Assembly: GCA_029287105.1 (NCBI GenBank)
Contig: JARFRT010000396.1
Location: forward strand, 1 to 8,787
Direction: 5' to 3'
From: Akkermansiaceae bacterium
GTDB taxonomy: Bacteria > Verrucomicrobiota > Verrucomicrobiia > Verrucomicrobiales > Akkermansiaceae
DNA length: 8,787 nt
The position numbers and the translations under genes were made by a program. Below are positions 1 through 6,082 of this stretch, piece after piece (the first letter of the stretch is position 1; every line of letters starts with the position of its first letter). Below the pieces are notes generated by a model. That model saw nothing but the letters and a program-made list of their open reading frames with translations. It ran no database searches and was not told the DNA's origin.

Positions 1-181
1 GTCCTCCGTTTTTCGCGGCGTAAATGGTGGTGGGTTTGGCGACGAGGAGATGGACAGGGTGATCGATGTGTTTGTTGAGATAAACGACGTCGGGATCGTT
101 ATCGAGCCGTGACTTTTGCGGTGCCGCAGACAGGGAGGATAGGGAGGAAACGGCGAGGGTAAGGAGGGCGGCGAGTTTCAT
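1..181 (-). CDS. Secreted protein of unknown function, N-terminal fragment
   Basis: An open frame starts with ATG at 181-179 and runs off the left edge, giving 60 residues that begin MKLAALLTLAVSSLSSLSA. This is a typical Sec signal peptide: a Lys at position 2, a hydrophobic stretch rich in Leu, Ala and Ser, and a probable cleavage near Ser-Ala-Ala around residue 19-20. The mature part seen here (about 40 residues) includes DPDVVYLNKHIDHPVHLLV and TTIYAAKNGG. I do not recognise the family. The last stretch could be the first strand of a bacterial SH3-like domain, but that is a weak guess. No Shine-Dalgarno sequence precedes the start. The gene lies 99 bp downstream of creC on the same strand, so it may be co-transcribed and act in the periplasm under that system. 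It does not resemble the membrane protein CreD. The C-terminus is missing. Confidence 0.6.
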   Translation of the reverse strand, partial: MKLAALLTLAVSSLSSLSAAPQKSRLDNDPDVVYLNKHIDHPVHLLVAKPTTIYAAKNGG

Positions 182-280
182 GATGGAGTGTGGCGAAAAT
201 TACGGGGGAAGTGGCGAAGCTGCGCCTTCGACGTGCCGGGCGGCATTTCTATTCAAACAAAATGGGCTATGGGAGGATTG

Positions 281-1714
281 TCAGGATGCGGGCATTGTGA
301 GGGTGGCGCGGCAGCCACCGCCGGGGAGGTTTTCGAGCTTGGCGGAGCCATCATGCAGTTGTGCCGCCTCATGGACGAGGGGCAGGCCGAGTCCGGTGCC
401 TTTGTAGTCGCTGCCGGGGCGGGGCAGTGAGTAGAAGTGTTCGAAGCTGCGATCCACGGCATAGTCGGGGAGGCCCGGGCCCTGGTCGTCGACATGGAGC
501 ACGGCGTCGTTGTCCACACGGGCGAGCTGCAGGGTGATGGTTCCGCCGTCGGGCGAGAATCCGATGGCATTATCCAGCAGGTTGCCGATGGCGAGTTTGA
601 TGACCATGGCATCACCGGTGAGCTGGATATCCTGTTCGAGTCGGGTATCCAGAGTGAGTTTGTTTTCCTTGAGGCGTGGCCGGGTTTCCTCGGCGAGTTC
701 ACGGCAGAGCTGGGTCAGGTTGTATGGGCGCCGATGTTCGAGGTGGGGTTTGCGTTCCAGTTCGGCGAGTTGGAGCAGGTCGCGGACGAGGCTTTCGCTG
801 CGGGCGCTTTCGCGACGGATGTTACCGAGGAACTGTTTTCTTTTTTCCACGGGCATCTCCTCCTCGAGCAGTTCGGCGGCGCCGCGGATGGCGGCCAGGG
901 GGCTCTTGAGTTCGTGGGTGAGGGTGGAGACATAGTTTTCGACGTAACGGCGGCCTTCGAGGGTTTCGCGCATGTCATGGAGGGCCTTGCCCAGGGTGTT
1001 GACCTCGCGTCCCTTGCCGAGGTAGGGCATGGGCGCGCGTGCGCCCCGACTGATGGATTGGGCGTAGTTGGTGAGGCGTCCGACCGGCTGGAAAAGCCAG
1101 ATGAAGACCGCGCCGGTGAGCAGGATGACGCCGCCACCGATAAGAATGGTGGCGGTGAGGATGTCGCGACGTCGGTGGGTGATGAAATTCAGCACGTCCT
1201 TCTGGGGTTTGTAGACGGTGAGCACGGCGATGGTCCGGCCATTTGATTTGACCGGTGCGGCGACGTAGAGAATCGAGGAATCCGGGTCGTTTTCATCCTG
1301 GCGTGACGACCGGGCACCGTACTGCCCTGCGAAGGTGCGCATGACATCATTGGAGCGGGACAGGTCCTGGCCTTCGCGCCGGGCGTTGTTGGAGTCGAAG
1401 ATCACCCGGCCTTGGTCGTTGGTGAGGTAGGCGTTCAGACCGATGGTCGTCTTGGTGTGATGGTGGATTTTTGCCTCGAGTGTGTGCTGTTGTGCATGGG
1501 CAAAGGCGTCACGCAGAATTTGCTGATCGGTTTTTCCCTCCTTGATCTGGCTTTCGATCATGCCGGCCATGACATGGGCGGTATCGACCATGACCTCCTC
1601 GGTGGCCTGGAATGTCTGCGCCTCTACATCGTCGAGCAGATAAACGATCAGCCGGTAGAAGCCGAAGCCGATGATCAGGGCGAGGAAAAAGAGGGTGACG
1701 CGTGTTAATCTCAT
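281..1714 (-). CDS. creC: CreC-like sensor histidine kinase
   Basis: A 477-residue inner-membrane sensor kinase, close in length to E. coli CreC. Its order is: TM helix about 7-27; periplasmic sensor about 28-183; TM helix about 185-208; HAMP linker about 209-258; HisKA dimerisation domain with the phospho-accepting His267 in LTHELKSPLAAIRGAA; and an HATPase_c domain with the N-box (Asn378, Asn382), G1 box DDQGPGLPD (409-417), F-box FEHFYSLPR (424-432) and G2 box GTGLGL (439-444). The sensor domain carries stretches that recall CreC itself, such as GQYGARSS, SSILYVAAPV and NAYLTNDQGRVIFDS, so this is a closer call than a generic kinase. It should autophosphorylate on His267 and pass the phosphate to the CreB-like regulator encoded 41 bp upstream. 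An AAAGGA Shine-Dalgarno sequence (1718-1723) sits 3 nt before the ATG, rather close. The activating signal cannot be read from the sequence. All catalytic motifs appear intact. Confidence 0.87.
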   Translation of the reverse strand: MRLTRVTLFFLALIIGFGFYRLIVYLLDDVEAQTFQATEEVMVDTAHVMAGMIESQIKEGKTDQQILRDAFAHAQQHTLEAKIHHHTKTTIGLNAYLTNDQGRVIFDSNNARREGQDLSRSNDVMRTFAGQYGARSSRQDENDPDSSILYVAAPVKSNGRTIAVLTVYKPQKDVLNFITHRRRDILTATILIGGGVILLTGAVFIWLFQPVGRLTNYAQSISRGARAPMPYLGKGREVNTLGKALHDMRETLEGRRYVENYVSTLTHELKSPLAAIRGAAELLEEEMPVEKRKQFLGNIRRESARSESLVRDLLQLAELERKPHLEHRRPYNLTQLCRELAEETRPRLKENKLTLDTRLEQDIQLTGDAMVIKLAIGNLLDNAIGFSPDGGTITLQLARVDNDAVLHVDDQGPGLPDYAVDRSFEHFYSLPRPGSDYKGTGLGLPLVHEAAQLHDGSAKLENLPGGGCRATLTMPAS

Positions 1715-1755
1715 ATGTCCTTTCAGCGGGGGGTGATATGGCGACAGGGTGAGGT

Positions 1756-2451
1756 TTAAACGGATTCGGGATTGAGTGTGTATCCGAGGCCGCGGCGTGT
1801 TTCGATCGGATCGTTGCCATCGGGGGATTGCGCGCGGATTTTCGCGCGGAGCGACTTGATGTGGGCGTCCACGGTCCGGTCCATGGCGGATCCGGGGTCG
1901 TCCCAGGCCTTGATGAGGAGTTGCTCGCGGGAGAAGATCCGGCCTGGTTGGCTCATCAGGGCGGCAAGCAGTTTATATTCGTAGGCGGTGAGGTTCAGGG
2001 GAGTGCCGTGGCAACTGATGGTCATGGCCGACGGGTCATGAAGCAGGGTGCCCTTGGCGGAGCTGCTTTCCTTGGCGACGGCTGTGGGCTGGTTCGAGGT
2101 GCGGCGGAGGATGGCCCGCACACGCGCGGCCACCTCGCGCGGGCTGAAGGGTTTGGTGACATAGTCATCGCCGCCGAGTTCGAGCCCGAGGATGCGGTCG
2201 ATCTCGGAGTCCCTGGCGGTGAGGAAAAGGATGGGGAGGCTCGAAGACTTCCTGATTTCGCTGCAGAGGTCGAACCCTGACATGTCGGGCAGGCCGACGT
2301 CGAGGATGGCGAGGTCGAAGGGGTTGTGGAGTTTTTTCAGGGCTTCACCGGCGGTGGTGGTGTGGCAGACCTCGAGGTGTTCGGTTTCCAAGGCGTAGAC
2401 CAAGGTGTCGGCGATGGACGTTTCATCTTCTACGAGCAGGATGCGGGGCAT
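1756..2451 (-). CDS. creB: CreB-like OmpR-family response regulator
   Basis: A 231-residue cytoplasmic transcription factor, near the usual length of E. coli CreB. The receiver domain (about 1-117) has the acidic pair Glu8/Asp9, phospho-acceptor Asp51 in AILDVGLPDMSGF, Thr78 and Lys100 in KPFSPREV. A variable linker (about 118-134) leads to an OmpR/PhoB winged-helix DNA-binding domain (about 135-227) with DRTVDAHIKSLRAKIR and the C-terminal wing RRGLGYTL. The segments SIADTLVYALE, ILDVGLPDMSGFDLC and KPFSPREV match what I recall of CreB. I chose the ATG at 2451, which gives the standard receiver start MPRILLVEDE; an upstream in-frame TTG at 2493 would add 14 residues with no family support. 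No Shine-Dalgarno sequence is seen. It is first in the minus-strand run creB-creC-secreted protein and is divergent from the FKBP gene. Confidence 0.87.
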   Translation of the reverse strand: MPRILLVEDETSIADTLVYALETEHLEVCHTTTAGEALKKLHNPFDLAILDVGLPDMSGFDLCSEIRKSSSLPILFLTARDSEIDRILGLELGGDDYVTKPFSPREVAARVRAILRRTSNQPTAVAKESSSAKGTLLHDPSAMTISCHGTPLNLTAYEYKLLAALMSQPGRIFSREQLLIKAWDDPGSAMDRTVDAHIKSLRAKIRAQSPDGNDPIETRRGLGYTLNPESV

Positions 2452-2509
2452 GGGGTGGAGTGTAGGAACGAAACCCTGAATTCCAAACCCCAAATATGAG
2501 ATAAACCGC

Positions 2510-2538
2510 TGGACAGGGACGTGGTTGGCCCCTAGTTT
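2510..2538 (+). promoter_or_regulatory. Candidate sigma70 promoter for the FKBP gene
   Basis: TGGACA at 2510-2515 matches the TTGACA -35 box at five of six positions. After a 17-bp spacer, TAGTTT at 2533-2538 is a weaker -10 box that keeps the T, A and final T. Transcription would start near 2545, leaving a leader of about 22 nt before the ATG at 2567. The site lies in the 115-bp divergent region between creB and the FKBP gene. It is a match by eye with no independent support. Confidence 0.4.
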
Positions 2539-2566
2539 GCCCGCGAATTACCAGAGAAACCAACTT

Positions 2567-3454
2567 ATGAAAAAGAACAACATCACCTCCGTTTTTGGAG
2601 TTATCGGGCTCGCCGGCCTCATCAGCTTTACCGGTGCAGCCTCTGTCCATGCCCAGGCTCCCGTTCCTGGGATCCCCCCCGTAGCCCCCGCAGGTCCTAA
2701 GTTGACGGACGCGGAGGTCAAGAATATCAGCTCGTATGTGCTCGGTCTGCAGTCGTCCAGCCGTTTTGCCGGATCCGGGCTTACCGCGGATGACATTGAT
2801 CCGGCAGCTGTCCTCAAAGGATTCCTTGCCGGGCTCAAGGGTGACAAGCCCGAGTATCCGGAAGCCAAGCTCCGTGCCGCCATGGAGTCGCTTGGCAAAG
2901 AGATCCAAGGCCGCGAAGCCAAAAAGGGTGAAGCCAACCTTGCTGCCGGTAATGCATTTCTTGCAGAAAATGCAAAACGCAAGGGCGTGATCACTAATCC
3001 CAGCGGGATGCAGTATGAGGTGATCAAGAAGGGCAGCACTAAAAAATATGTTGCCCCAGCCAATGGCGCCGCCGACGCCGGCACCAAGTTCATGGTGCAC
3101 TACCGTGGCACGCTGATCGATGGCACCGAGTTTGACAAGTCGCCCGAGGGTCAGGCGTTTCCGATGACGCTTCAGGTGATTCCCGGTTTTAAGGAGGCGC
3201 TGACCACCATGCCCGTGGGTGCCAAGTGGAAGTTGTTCCTGCCTGCGGCCCTCGCTTATGGTCCTCGTGCTGCCGGTCCCAAGATCGGTCCTAATAGCGC
3301 GTTGATTTTCGAGCTTGAGCTTGTGGAGATCCAGGCGGCCCCTGCGCCAGTGCCTGCGCCGCCCGTTCCTGCACGTCCGAAGGCCAGTGCCGTCACTCCC
3401 CCTGTGGAGATTCACGTTCCCGCTGTGCCCAAGAAGGCTGAAAAAGCCAAATAA
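2567..3454 (+). CDS. Exported FKBP-type peptidyl-prolyl isomerase (Mip/FkpA-like)
   Basis: This 295-residue protein should catalyse cis-trans isomerisation of proline bonds and assist protein folding in the periplasm or outer envelope. A Sec signal peptide covers about 1-29 (KKNN, hydrophobic core, cleavage after SVHA). A short Pro-rich linker follows, then an FKBP N-terminal helical dimerisation domain (about 46-147) with SSYVLGLQ and AFLAENAKRKGVITNPSGMQY. The C-terminal FKBP domain (about 172-256) has the pocket residues Tyr179, Phe189/Asp190, Phe198, Val204/Ile205, Tyr231 and Phe249. The pocket floor, usually Trp in Mip-like proteins, is Phe208 here (VIPGFKEAL). A 40-residue Pro/Ala-rich tail ending in Lys follows. 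I chose ATG 2567 because it starts the signal peptide; the frame is open upstream to a TTG at 2525. No Shine-Dalgarno sequence is seen. The gene stands alone between a divergent regulator and its own terminator. Confidence 0.93.
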   Translation: MKKNNITSVFGVIGLAGLISFTGAASVHAQAPVPGIPPVAPAGPKLTDAEVKNISSYVLGLQSSSRFAGSGLTADDIDPAAVLKGFLAGLKGDKPEYPEAKLRAAMESLGKEIQGREAKKGEANLAAGNAFLAENAKRKGVITNPSGMQYEVIKKGSTKKYVAPANGAADAGTKFMVHYRGTLIDGTEFDKSPEGQAFPMTLQVIPGFKEALTTMPVGAKWKLFLPAALAYGPRAAGPKIGPNSALIFELELVEIQAAPAPVPAPPVPARPKASAVTPPVEIHVPAVPKKAEKAK

Positions 3455-3484
3455 TCGGGAGTTGCAACGCAACACGTTTTCTAC

Positions 3485-3519
3485 AAGGCTGTCGGACAGA
3501 ATCCGGCAGCCTTTTTTTT
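3485..3519 (+). terminator. Intrinsic terminator after the FKBP gene
   Basis: Left arm AAGGCTGTCGGA (3485-3496), loop CAGAA (3497-3501) and right arm TCCGGCAGCCTT (3502-3513) form a 12-bp stem with one G-U wobble, followed by an unbroken run of eight T (3512-3519, the first two shared with the arm). This is a textbook rho-independent terminator 30 bp after the FKBP stop. It separates that gene from the operon starting at 3557. Confidence 0.93.
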
Positions 3520-3556
3520 GGGCTTTGTCGGCAATCCAAACAACCCCCACTGACCC

Positions 3557-4252
3557 ATGACACCTCTTACCTACTACGGCCACTCCTGTTTTTCTGTCGA
3601 GATTGCGGGAAAAAAGATTCTCTTCGACCCTTTCATCTCACCGAACCCCCTGGCCCAAGGGGTCGATATCGAGGGTATTGATGCGGATTACGTCCTTATT
3701 TCGCACGGCCATGAAGACCACGTGGCGGACGCGGCGGATATCCTCAAACGAACCGGAGCGATGCTCATTTCCAATTTTGAAATTGTCACTTGGTTCGGTC
3801 AGCAGGGGTTTTCGAACGGTCACCCGCTCAATCACGGGGGCAGTGTTGAGCTGCCCTTTGGCAAGGTCAAGTATGTCAATGCGGTGCATTCATCCGTTTT
3901 GCCCGATGGCACGTACGGTGGTAACCCGGGTGGATTTGTCATCGAATCCGCCCAGACAAATTTCTATTTTTCGGGTGACACGGCGTTGACCTATGATATG
4001 AAGTTGTTAGGCGAGTTTCATGAGCTCGACTGGGCGGTGCTCTGTGTCGGTGATAATTTCACGATGGGTCATGCCGATGCCGCCATTTGTGCCGAATGGG
4101 TTGGGGTGAATCAAGTTGTGGGGACCCACTTCGACAGTTTCCCCTACATCGAAATTGATCACGCCGCTGCCATGGCTTCCTTTGCTGAGAAGGGGGTCGA
4201 TCTTCACCTTCCAGCCATTGGCGACACACTCCAACTGAATACCTCACACTAG
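3557..4252 (+). CDS. UPF0173 family metal-dependent hydrolase (metallo-beta-lactamase fold)
   Basis: A 231-residue protein with the compact metallo-beta-lactamase fold of the UPF0173 (YtkL-like) family. The N-terminal MTPLTYYGHSCFSVEIAGKK and FDPFISPNP are typical of the family. Metal ligands visible are the HGHEDH motif (His50, His52, Asp54, His55), His111 in AVHSS, Asp141 in FSGDTAL and His191 in GTHFDSFP; His172 in TMGHAD is also conserved. There is no signal peptide, so it should act in the cytoplasm. Its physiological substrate is not established, so only a metal-dependent hydrolase role is claimed. It begins 37 bp after the FKBP terminator and ends 4 bp before ispF, so it is probably the first gene of an operon with ispF and radC. 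No Shine-Dalgarno sequence precedes the ATG. I see no clear promoter in the 37-bp gap. Confidence 0.93.
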   Translation: MTPLTYYGHSCFSVEIAGKKILFDPFISPNPLAQGVDIEGIDADYVLISHGHEDHVADAADILKRTGAMLISNFEIVTWFGQQGFSNGHPLNHGGSVELPFGKVKYVNAVHSSVLPDGTYGGNPGGFVIESAQTNFYFSGDTALTYDMKLLGEFHELDWAVLCVGDNFTMGHADAAICAEWVGVNQVVGTHFDSFPYIEIDHAAAMASFAEKGVDLHLPAIGDTLQLNTSH

Positions 4253-4256
4253 AATA

Positions 4257-4736
4257 ATGTATCGCACCGGAATAGGATATGACGTCCACCAATTTGCCGA
4301 AGGCCGCCCGCTGGTCCTCGGTGGTGTGGAAATTGCGCACAGCCATGGTCTGGCGGGTCACTCGGATGCTGACGTGCTTTGCCACGCAATTGCTGACGCG
4401 TTGTTAGGATGTATGGGGCTGCCCGATATCGGGCACTATTTCCCGCCAGGCGACGACACCATTGAGGGGATTTCCTCCTTGAAAATTCTCGAGAAGTGTC
4501 GCGATCTCGGTGAAGAACGGGGTGTGGTGATCCAGAATGTCGACTCGTCGATGATTGCGGAGGCGCCCAAGGTGCTGCCGCATGCGGAAGCGATGAAAAA
4601 GAATATTGCCACGGCACTTGGCATTAGCACGGGGCAAATCGGGATCAAGGCGACGACCAATGAGACCATGGGTTTTGTAGGGCGCAAGGAAGGGATCGCC
4701 GCCCTCGCGTCCGCCATGATTTTCCTGCCCGATTGA
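4257..4736 (+). CDS. ispF: 2-C-methyl-D-erythritol 2,4-cyclodiphosphate synthase
   Basis: IspF converts 4-diphosphocytidyl-2-C-methyl-D-erythritol 2-phosphate to the 2,4-cyclodiphosphate with release of CMP, in the cytoplasmic MEP pathway to isoprenoids. The 159-residue length is standard for this homotrimeric enzyme. Zinc ligands are Asp9 and His11 in GIGYDVHQF and His43 in DADVLCHAIADALLG. The His35-Ser36 loop (GHSDAD), the LPDIGHYFPP segment and the C-terminal signature KATTNETMGFVGRKEGI (131-147, with Glu136) are all present. The start lies only 4 bp after the UPF0173 stop, with no Shine-Dalgarno sequence, which suggests translational coupling. radC starts 13 bp downstream. The usual partner ispD is not in the window. 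No odd residues seen. Confidence 0.98.
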   Translation: MYRTGIGYDVHQFAEGRPLVLGGVEIAHSHGLAGHSDADVLCHAIADALLGCMGLPDIGHYFPPGDDTIEGISSLKILEKCRDLGEERGVVIQNVDSSMIAEAPKVLPHAEAMKKNIATALGISTGQIGIKATTNETMGFVGRKEGIAALASAMIFLPD

Positions 4737-4749
4737 TACGAAGCACCCG

Positions 4750-5448
4750 ATGATGGCCAAAATCCCTGACCTACCCGAAGAAGAACGCCCTCGCGAGCGG
4801 CTTGCCCGGCTTGGGGCCGCTGCCATCAGTGATGCTGAGTTGCTCGCCATTTTTTTCCGTGTGGGAGTCAAGGGGGCAAATGCCATCGAAGTCGGGCGAA
4901 AACTCCTCCATAAGCACGGCAGTCTGACCGATCTTGGCGGATTGAGCGTGAAAGAGCTGTCCAAGGAGCATGGGCTTGGTCCCGCCAAGGCGGCCCAGTT
5001 GATCGCCGCCTTTGAATTGGGAGCCCGTTGTGCCAACGAGAAAATGGCCCGGGTGCCGATGAATAGCGCGGAGGCGATTTATGAAGTGATGGCACCGCGG
5101 CTCGGCCACGAGCGCAAAGAGTATGTCCTGATCGTCCTGTTGGATAGTAAGTTGCGTGCCACCCGGACGATTGAACTGAGCAGGGGCAATGCTGACACGG
5201 CACTCTGCGAGCCACGCGATGTGCTGCATCACGTCATCATCAATCAGGCGACCGCATTTGTGTTGGTTCACAATCATCCATCGGGCGACCCCGGCCCGAG
5301 TCGGCAAGACCTTGTGTTAACCCAAAAAATACGTGAAGCCTGTGAGATCGTGCGCGTTCGTTTTGTGGATCACATGATCATTGGTCGGCCGTCGGACGCT
5401 TACAAGAGCCCGTACTATTCCTTTGCGGCGGCCGGGGTGCTGGCTTGA
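4750..5448 (+). CDS. radC: RadC family protein (JAMM/MPN+ domain)
   Basis: A 232-residue RadC-type protein of full length. The N-terminal region has the family signature PEEERPRERLARLGAAAISDAELL, followed by a helix-hairpin-helix segment (about 65-85) ending in GLGPAKAAQL. The C-terminal JAMM domain (about 105-228) shows the zinc motif His174-X-His176 and Asp187 in VLVHNHPSGDPGPSRQD, and ends with DHMIIG and YYSF. All predicted metal ligands are intact. The historical DNA-repair name rests on weak evidence, and the real role of the family is unsettled. ATG codons at 4750 and 4753 are both possible; I kept the first. There is no Shine-Dalgarno sequence. It is probably the last gene of the UPF0173-ispF-radC operon. 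Its final 34 bases overlap the 3' end of the convergent rhodanese gene. Confidence 0.95.
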   Translation: MMAKIPDLPEEERPRERLARLGAAAISDAELLAIFFRVGVKGANAIEVGRKLLHKHGSLTDLGGLSVKELSKEHGLGPAKAAQLIAAFELGARCANEKMARVPMNSAEAIYEVMAPRLGHERKEYVLIVLLDSKLRATRTIELSRGNADTALCEPRDVLHHVIINQATAFVLVHNHPSGDPGPSRQDLVLTQKIREACEIVRVRFVDHMIIGRPSDAYKSPYYSFAAAGVLA

Positions 5449-5882
5449 TTGCCCTCCTGTGCAACGGGTTGTCCGGATGCTTGCCATTCATTGAATCCGC
5501 CTTCGAGGTGATAGAGGGTGCCGAAGTTGTTTTTCTTGAGTATTTCGAGGGACTGGCCGCTGCGGTTGCCGCTGCGGCAGTGGAGGATGTAGGGAACGTG
5601 GTTGTTGAGTTTGGCGATATTACGGGCGAAGTCGGGCGACTTGAAATCGACGTTGATGGCACCCTTGATATGACCCTTGGCGAACTCCGCGGGTGTGCGG
5701 ACATCGAGAATGTTGATCTTGGGGTTTTTCCGGATGATTTTCCCCGCAGCCTTGCTGTCGACCGGCTTGACCACCCATTCGTGGCATGGTTTGCCGGGCT
5801 GGCATGCGCCTTGGGTGGGTGATTTTGTGCATGAGATGACGGAGACCAGAGGGATGATTAAGAGGATGGGGAGCATACGCAT
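5415..5882 (-). CDS. Rhodanese-domain lipoprotein
   Basis: This 155-residue protein starts MRMLPILLIIPLVSVISC, a lipoprotein signal peptide with lipobox V-I-S-C and lipidation site Cys18, so it should be anchored in the envelope facing the periplasm. A single rhodanese domain spans about 40-140, with DVRTPAEFAKGHIKGAINV (60-78) and the active-site loop HCRSGNRSG holding catalytic Cys102, and ends LEGGFNEW. It may transfer sulfane sulfur or act in thiol redox chemistry; the substrate is unknown. Two further cysteines (Cys27, Cys33) lie between the lipid anchor and the domain. The C-terminal tail is Gln/Ala-rich. The gene is convergent with radC, overlapping it by 34 bp, and its start is divergent from the sulfatase. 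There is no Shine-Dalgarno sequence. Met3 is an alternative start. Confidence 0.92.
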   Translation of the reverse strand: MRMLPILLIIPLVSVISCTKSPTQGACQPGKPCHEWVVKPVDSKAAGKIIRKNPKINILDVRTPAEFAKGHIKGAINVDFKSPDFARNIAKLNNHVPYILHCRSGNRSGQSLEILKKNNFGTLYHLEGGFNEWQASGQPVAQEGNQASTPAAAKE

Positions 5883-5888
5883 GGGGCG

Positions 5889-5917
5889 ACAATAGAGGGG
5901 GCCTGGTGGAAGATCAA
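5889..5917 (-). promoter_or_regulatory. Candidate sigma70 promoter for the rhodanese lipoprotein
   Basis: Read on the minus strand, TTGATC (5917-5912) is a four-of-six -35 match and TATTGT (5894-5889) a four-of-six -10 match, separated by exactly 17 bp. The expected start of transcription is at or next to the ATG at 5882, so the mRNA would be leaderless or nearly so. That fits the absence of a Shine-Dalgarno sequence. It is a match by eye only. Confidence 0.3.
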
Positions 5918-5946
5918 GGCAAAGAGGCGGGCGCTGGAGTCGTTGT

Positions 5947-5974
5947 CATGGTGGCCACAACATGGAGGCCACAA
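5947..5974 (+). repeat. Imperfect tandem repeat of a 14-mer in the rhodanese-sulfatase intergenic region
   Basis: CATGGTGGCCACAA (5947-5960) is followed directly by CATGGAGGCCACAA (5961-5974), differing at one base. The first copy contains the 8-bp palindrome GTGGCCAC (5951-5958). It lies in the 200-bp divergent gap (5883-6082), which otherwise holds only the candidate rhodanese promoter and no gene I can support. Two tandem copies could be an operator, or chance. Confidence 0.5.
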
Positions 5975-6082
5975 AAATAGGATCACCCCAGCCGGTGCAG
6001 CGTGTCGACCTGCGTGTCGGTCGTGGAAAAAAACATGGCCATATTCCGGCGGGCATGGTGGGATGGGACGAAGGTAACGATT

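Noticed and set aside
215..230. CGAAG/CTTCG hairpin after creC
   Set aside because: The stem is only 5 bp and no T run follows on the minus strand, so it is not a credible terminator.
437..1246. Plus-strand 269-residue open frame
   Set aside because: It lies wholly antisense to the well-supported creC and has no recognisable domain; it reflects the GC-rich codon pattern of that gene.
2452..2493. Longer creB start at TTG 2493
   Set aside because: It would add 14 residues ahead of the canonical receiver start and has no Shine-Dalgarno sequence.
2423..3583. Minus-strand 386-residue open frame
   Set aside because: It is antisense to the whole FKBP gene and its terminator, low in family features, and runs into creB.
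6002..6082. Longer sulfatase start at 6002
   Set aside because: It would bury the signal peptide behind 27 unrelated residues; the ATG at 6083 has an AAGG site and starts the signal peptide.
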